Assembly: GCF_000218685.1 (NCBI RefSeq)
Contig: NW_006763294.1
Span: forward strand, 124,001 to 188,000
DNA length: 64,000 bases
Direction of reading: 5' to 3'
Source: Serpula lacrymans var. lacrymans S7.9
Lineage: Eukaryota > Basidiomycota > Agaricomycetes > Boletales > Serpulaceae
Shown: positions 59,196-64,000 of the stretch, in pieces
Layout of the letters: every line of letters begins with the position of its first letter
How positions within the stretch are numbered: the stretch's first letter is position 1
Position numbers and translations under genes: made by a program
The notes under the pieces: generated by a model
Told to the model about the DNA's origin: nothing
Database searches by the model: none
The model's input: the letters and a program-made list of their open reading frames with translations, nothing else

Positions 59196-61336
59196 TTACA
59201 GATCACGTCCCGTTATCATACCTGCCCACAGCAGTTCCTCGTACTCTCTCTCCTCCGCCTGATCTTTCTTGTCCCATTCCTCTTCCTCCTTAAGCACCGC
59301 AAGCAGTACGTCTTCATCCACTTCTTGCAGTAACACTTCCTCTGGCTCAGTGGATGGGGACAATGACGTAGTCCCTCGAGTCCGACCACCAGAGATATCG
59401 TCTACGTAAGACGACGACGACGACAGGCACGCTACTGAATCTAGGCCAAGAGAGAGCGATGATGGGGGTCGAACTAGCGGTCCATAAATCTCGCGGTACG
59501 TCGAGAGAGCCGGCTTTGTAGGCCTTTCACCGTCACTAGCGTTCGCATCCTCATCGTCTGACTTTTCGATATCCTCAGTCTCATCGTTCACTTCCTCCGT
59601 GCTTAAATGGCAAGCATAACGCTGTAGTTCTGAAATATATGTCTTCTTGTCTCTCTTCTTCGCTCCAACTATTTCAAGTGCATGTTTGACGCTGGCCGCA
59701 GGAATCTTGAACACCGTCAGAAACTCAGAATACCACGAGATTACAAAGATAAGATGACTACCTGATCAGGAGCCACTCGCCATGCCTTCGTGCGCGCTTT
59801 GAGCTTGCCTTCTTGCTCTCTAGACACAATAGCTTTGTACACAACGATTGTGACGAATGTCTTCACAAGAGCATAGAGTGACTGTATAAATTGAGCAGAG
59901 ATGGAACCAACGGGTTCAGATTCGCCCTCAAGAGAACTATACAAGCTATCCATGGACAACAAGAACACTTGAGACATTCCTCAAACCATCTGACAGACAA
60001 AAAATAAACCAACCTCATCAACTTCCCAAGGGAACTCAAGTGAAAGAGGCCCATATTGTTATCACGAAGCCATTGGGCATCGACACCCATCTTATCTAAC
60101 CGAGCCCTGATTCTGTATGGTCGCGTCGTACCACCTATATTTGGATGTCGAATATCGTCTTGGTCCTGGATTTCCGCCTCCTGTATTTCTTTGTTCTCGT
60201 GATCATCGCTAGCTTCTGATGACTGTCGTGACTTTTTCCGTGATTGGGTCTTCCTTCCTGGCTTTAGTCGACTGACTTCTGTCACGACTTCGCCTCCTGT
60301 GGATTGCGCACGCTTGCGCCGCATGTAAAGACGTTTCTGGTAGCGTCGACGAGATTTAGGGGAGAGATTAACAAGTTCGGGATTCGTATTGTTCGTTTCA
60401 GGAGGGACCGGAAAAGGTGGGGTATTCGATGGATCAGGCGCAAAAGCGGAAGCTGATCAAAATGATGGTTAGCATCAGTTTATTGAAGGCCACGAAAAAC
60501 ACACCTTCTCTAGAGATGGCAAGAAGAGCGGGGTCGATCATTTCATCGTCTACCGCTGTGGTATGATTCGTAATGGGCGTGTCCCTCTCCTCCTCGATTC
60601 CCTCCTGGGATGGAAATTCTACACCTTCCACATCTTCCCGCAGGAGAGCATCGATAGCTTTCAAGTGGTCAATATCCAGGCGCTCGAGCAAGTCATCCTT
60701 ACTCCAAAGTAATGTTTTTTCGGCAGTCCATGCCCTGGCTTTAGCTCTCTGAGTATCCGCATCACCTCCCATTCCATCCTCTGCTCCATTTTCCTCGTTT
60801 GTAGATTCGTCTTCTCTATTCGTCCTCCGTCTCTTCCTGCTTTTATTTTCTTGCGCTCCCCGTTGGCATTTCGAGTAAATTTCTTGCTTTTTTTGCTTTG
60901 TTTCTATCTTCCGCTCGTGTTCTTTCCACTGTCCTGCCATTTCTCCCTCTCTCCTAAGAACCTCAGCTGCCAGCCCTTCCTCTTTCGCAACCCATTCCTC
61001 CGACACCTGCATCGCCACATCCCTTTGTGCCCTCCCAACACCGTCCCCTCTACCCTCCATTTCCTCACCAAGAGCCGTTTCTTCCAATATGAACAAGTAA
61101 TGACATACCTCTGCAACGTTTTTTGTTTTCACAGCTGCAGCAATCAAGTCTGGACGCCACCGCGAGTAAATGGTGAGGGCATGAAAGAAACGGTCTCGCT
61201 CGTCGCCACTCCAGGTTCCGCCTTGTCCCTCTGAAGCTAACTCGACATCGTCAGATAAGTCAAGTGCTACATGGCCATCAAGGTGTTCTTGCACTGAGGA
61301 GAGGTGTTTACGGAATGACTGGAGGTACACTTGCAT
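59196..61336 (-). CDS. Rrn5-like RNA polymerase I upstream activating factor subunit (SANT domain)
   Basis: Four exons in frame: 61336-60505, 60452-60014, 59936-59762 and 59723-59196, giving 657 residues. Near the N-terminus a SANT/Myb repeat is visible (GTWSGDERDRFFHALTIYSR, W..D.IAAAV, VAEVCHYLFILEE). A long charged helical region follows, then a basic segment (RRRYQKRLYMRRKRAQ), a helical segment around AQFIQSLYALVKTFVTIVVYKA with VKHALEIVGAKK (histone-fold-like), and a very acidic C-terminus (LLQEVDEDVLLAVLKEEEEW). The order SANT then histone-fold-like helices fits yeast Rrn5 and fission yeast Rrn5h of UAF, which activates rDNA transcription. The start ATG at 61336 was chosen as the first in frame before the SANT region; an upstream exon is possible. 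Confidence 0.7.
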
Positions 61337-62300
61337 CAGCAAATGAAGGAGAGCGTGGGATGACCATTTACGTTTTGCATGTGACCTGGAAATTTGCCAG
61401 GTTTTATATACCAAGATAATCGATTATGTACCTATTGTAATCATTGTTATTGTTATAACTGACTACGAATCTCGTTCATCTTGATAGAATCGTTATACTG
61501 CCAATATGAACCAAGTACCACAGTGAAATATATATTTTCATGATGCACCATTCAAGTAGAATCGAACAGCATCTTCATGTTTGCTGGCCAACTCCATCAG
61601 TTATTTTGACACGATGTAGGGCACTGTGTCGAAGTTATAATGTAACTGTAAGTCAATGACATTTTGGTTATTACGACAAATGTTGATGGATTTCTAAGCC
61701 ATGTGACAGATTCATTACATTGACATTGCAATACATATATAAAGTAACTACAGGCCAACACTGTGGGTAGTACTGTGTAACGGTCACTGAACGTCACACG
61801 AGTGAAAATGGAAAGATGAGAGACGTCTCGAGTGCACCAGGGATCACAGTTTTAAGTCTGCTATTCCTAAGAACACTGGGCTCCCTGGGACGAGTAGAGA
61901 GCCCTTATATACATGAATCGGTGTCGGAGTCTAAGAAACTCTAAATAAACTAATGAGCGACAGTAGTTCTACGAGCAATAAAAGAGTGTTAGAATTATGG
62001 TAAACGAACGAAAAAGGAAATGTGACAGTAACAAGTAACGAAGTAACACGTATCCGTTACATACTGTCACTGTAATATAGTGATCAAAATCACTGTATTT
62101 TAGTAGGCAGATGCACTGTAAATGAGCGAATTGCCAATGAAAATCTCAGTGATATAAATCAATGAAACCGACTATTCCCTGTCTGAGCATTAGTGCATTA
62201 TATTTTGACTTTCAGTGCACTATACACTGACTACTATTGAAGAATCTCACTGATTAGTAGTGTCACAATCACTTGCCAAATACACTGTTTTATTAGCAAC
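61337..62300. other. AT-rich intergenic region with many CACTG/CAGTG words
   Basis: No gene is supported. Between 62060 and 62290 the pentamer CACTG or its complement CAGTG appears repeatedly at irregular spacing. A GTAAC-rich patch lies at 62025-62065. The composition differs from the gene-dense block to the left. Confidence 0.4.
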
Positions 62301-63154
62301 TAGTATCAAAATAAGCATGTGGTACATAATATTATAATGTAGTCACAAGCGAGCACAACATGAATATAGCAATATGAACTTGATGAGCAAAAATGAGACC
62401 TGGGACCAGATTGATGGACAAAGAGAAAAGAGTAGGAATTTGGAATATTACCAGGCTAGTTGAGAAGAATGTGACAACAAAAAAATAAAGGCAAGTCCGA
62501 GTGAGAGGGTCTTTCAAATTTTCTTGTGTAGTCGCAATTTGGGTGGAATTATGTCGTCAGCCAATTCAAGCTGAGTGTTGTGAGGTGTTCTTGCATAAGA
62601 TAGTACACGTATGTGTGGGACTCACCGCTAATGCACCAGAGAATTTTGAGGGACCAGCAATAGGAGGGCTTGGGATATTGCTTTTCTTTTTTGTGGTTTT
62701 GGCTTTTGATGTGATCTTGCAGTCTTGTGAGTTGTGTCATGGACTCGGAGATGAACTCAGACTTACTTTTGGTTTCTTTGTGAGTGGCTCTGCTTTCTAG
62801 TTGTTCGTAACACATGTTTGGGTTTGGGTTAGTATATAAATTATAGATTTAGACAATAAACAACGGGGGCACAGACCATTTTTGCTGTTGAACTTCTGTG
62901 GGGCTTAGTACTTGTTGTAACCTTGACTTCAGGCTCCTTTGTATGAGATATGAAGCCAGACAACAATCTGTACAATATGTGATACACTAGAGTAACCTCT
63001 GCTTTTTTAACCATCCGAGCCTCAAGAAGCATAAGTAAATAGTATACAGGGCAGGTATGGATAACCTATTTTCACCTTGGGTTTGACCTTTAACAGCTTT
63101 GCTGTGTCCTGACAAAACCAGATAAACCCGGTCTCTGCTGAAGCAGCCATTGTT

Positions 63155-63206
63155 CTCCATGGAGCATAGCCACCACTCCATGGAGTAACCATTGTACTCC
63201 TAGGAG
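63155..63206. repeat. Three 10-bp palindromes in 52 bp
   Basis: ctccatggag occurs at 63155-63164 and again at 63176-63185, and the related palindrome ctcctaggag at 63197-63206. Centres are spaced 21 bp apart, about two helical turns. The surroundings (ccattgt before the first and third) are also repeated. Confidence 0.8.
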
Positions 63207-63273
63207 TCATTATACTGTAGCAAGTAGCACCTCCGACTATAAGTAGTAGGGGGTTTAGTATAGGAATACCTCA

Positions 63274-63413
63274 GTTGTTTCTATAGCCTCTCAGGCAGCG
63301 GCTGAGGTATGTTACATTACATTTATTAGAGATCACCTTAAACTAACATCCATTGTAGTTTCACATAGGTAAATAATAAAGTTGTTTCTATAGCCTCTTG
63401 GGCAGCGGCTGAG
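63274..63413. repeat. 33-bp direct repeat
   Basis: gttgtttctatagcctc followed by gcagcggctgag occurs at 63274-63306 and 63381-63413 with two mismatches. The copies are 107 bp apart. A shorter string, gtttcacatag, is also repeated around them. It fits a remnant of a transposable element. Confidence 0.8.
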
Positions 63414-64000
63414 TTTCACATAGTTTTATTATGTCCGAGCCTTGTGGTGTGGTCTGAGTCTCCATAGTATGACCCAGTGCATCAGTCTTTCATTTTAAGA
63501 CATAATGCAAACTTTTACCCACCTTTTCCTTTGTGGCCTCTTCCAAAAAACACTCCTTAGCAATGTCCTCGAGCTCCTTCTGGCACATGCTAATAATCTC
63601 AGTATGTTTTTTCATCTTTGTGTCAAACTTGGCTCTGGAGATTTTTTCTAGTTGCTTATCATTCTCTTCGTACGGATGAATATTTTGGCCTGCATCCCCA
63701 CTAGCTATCATCTCTCCGTAGGCCTCCTCAAGACTGCATTTCAAGTCTTCAGATATTAGTGTACAAGCAACAAATGGAACAAGAAAGTAGCGGGTGAACC
63801 GTAAGAGACTGAGTGGCTGAAAGCTGTAAATTGGAGTAGTTTTGAGGTCTATGATCCACACTAGAACTGATTCAATTATTGAGCTTCCTTTGGCACCATA
63901 ACTGTGTTAGAAATAGTTGTCAATACACTAGCAGGACGTCGGTGTGTAAATGTATATTTATATTACTTACTAGCCAGGCCGTGAATTCATATACACCTGA

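Larger units (their letters stand above)
62500..64000 (-). pseudogene. Exon-like pieces of an unidentified gene at the right edge (partial)
   Basis: The minus strand shows several frames that end at plausible donors. At 63861-63521 the frame contains RFTRYFLVPFVACTLISEDL and GEMIASGDAGQNIHPYEEND, ending in KEK before GTGGGT. At about 62960-62878 it reads EPEVKVTTSTKPHRSS before GTCTGT. At about 62800-62630 it contains ESMTQLTRLQDHIK before GTGAGT. The R-F-T-x-x-F-L-V-P and I-S/A-E-D-L wording recalls hypothetical proteins common in agaricomycete repeat-rich regions. I cannot chain the pieces through or name the family. The gene continues past the window. Confidence 0.35.

Overview
The window reads as nuclear DNA of a mushroom-forming basidiomycete (Agaricomycetes). 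Protein genes are cut by many short introns, mostly about 40-70 nt, with GTRNGY-like donors. The families present include a HET-domain protein, a DUF6534 membrane protein, a multi-exon GMC alcohol oxidase, a vacuolar M28 protease and a secreted chorismate mutase. One run of 100 N (1313-1412) is an assembly gap. No rRNA, tRNA, CRISPR array or viral gene is supported. I built most exon models by hand from splice signals, reading-frame phase and remembered family motifs; no database search was run.

Layout. 0-8 kb: a Ser-rich single-pass membrane protein (-) interrupted by the gap, then a C2H2 zinc-finger protein (-) carrying twelve tandem 43-residue repeats, with tandem repeats also in its upstream DNA. 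8-19 kb: a gene-poor stretch with two related fragments of an unidentified gene, then a HET-domain gene (+) facing a polytopic membrane protein gene (-). 19.8-22.5 kb: a 15-exon alcohol oxidase (-). 23.8-30.2 kb: a GW/RGG-rich low-complexity protein (+) and a PFF1-type vacuolar protease (+). 32-37 kb: a small secreted chorismate mutase (+) and a DUF6534 membrane protein (+). 37.2-39.3 kb: a YDR061W/ModF-like twin-ABC ATPase (+).

39.7-61.3 kb is a gene-dense, mostly housekeeping block. It holds a possible ubiquitin-fold acidic protein (-), a penta-EF-hand protein (-), SAGA subunit Spt7 (-) divergent from APC/C activator Cdh1 (+), a small protein with three GLEBS-like motifs (-), a degenerate phosphatase-like protein (-), an MFS sugar transporter (+), a four-RRM Mrn1/Nrd1-type protein (-) and a Rrn5-like RNA polymerase I factor (-). 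61.4-64 kb is AT-rich and repeat-bearing, with exon-like pieces of an unidentified gene running off the right edge.

The genes do not form a single pathway. The chromatin, cell-cycle and RNA genes are core functions. The HET, membrane, alcohol oxidase and chorismate mutase genes lie in more accessory-looking, sparser DNA. The most unusual items are the protein with three GLEBS-like motifs, each split by an intron at the same residue; the zinc-finger protein whose body is a 129-bp coding minisatellite; and the small secreted chorismate mutase.
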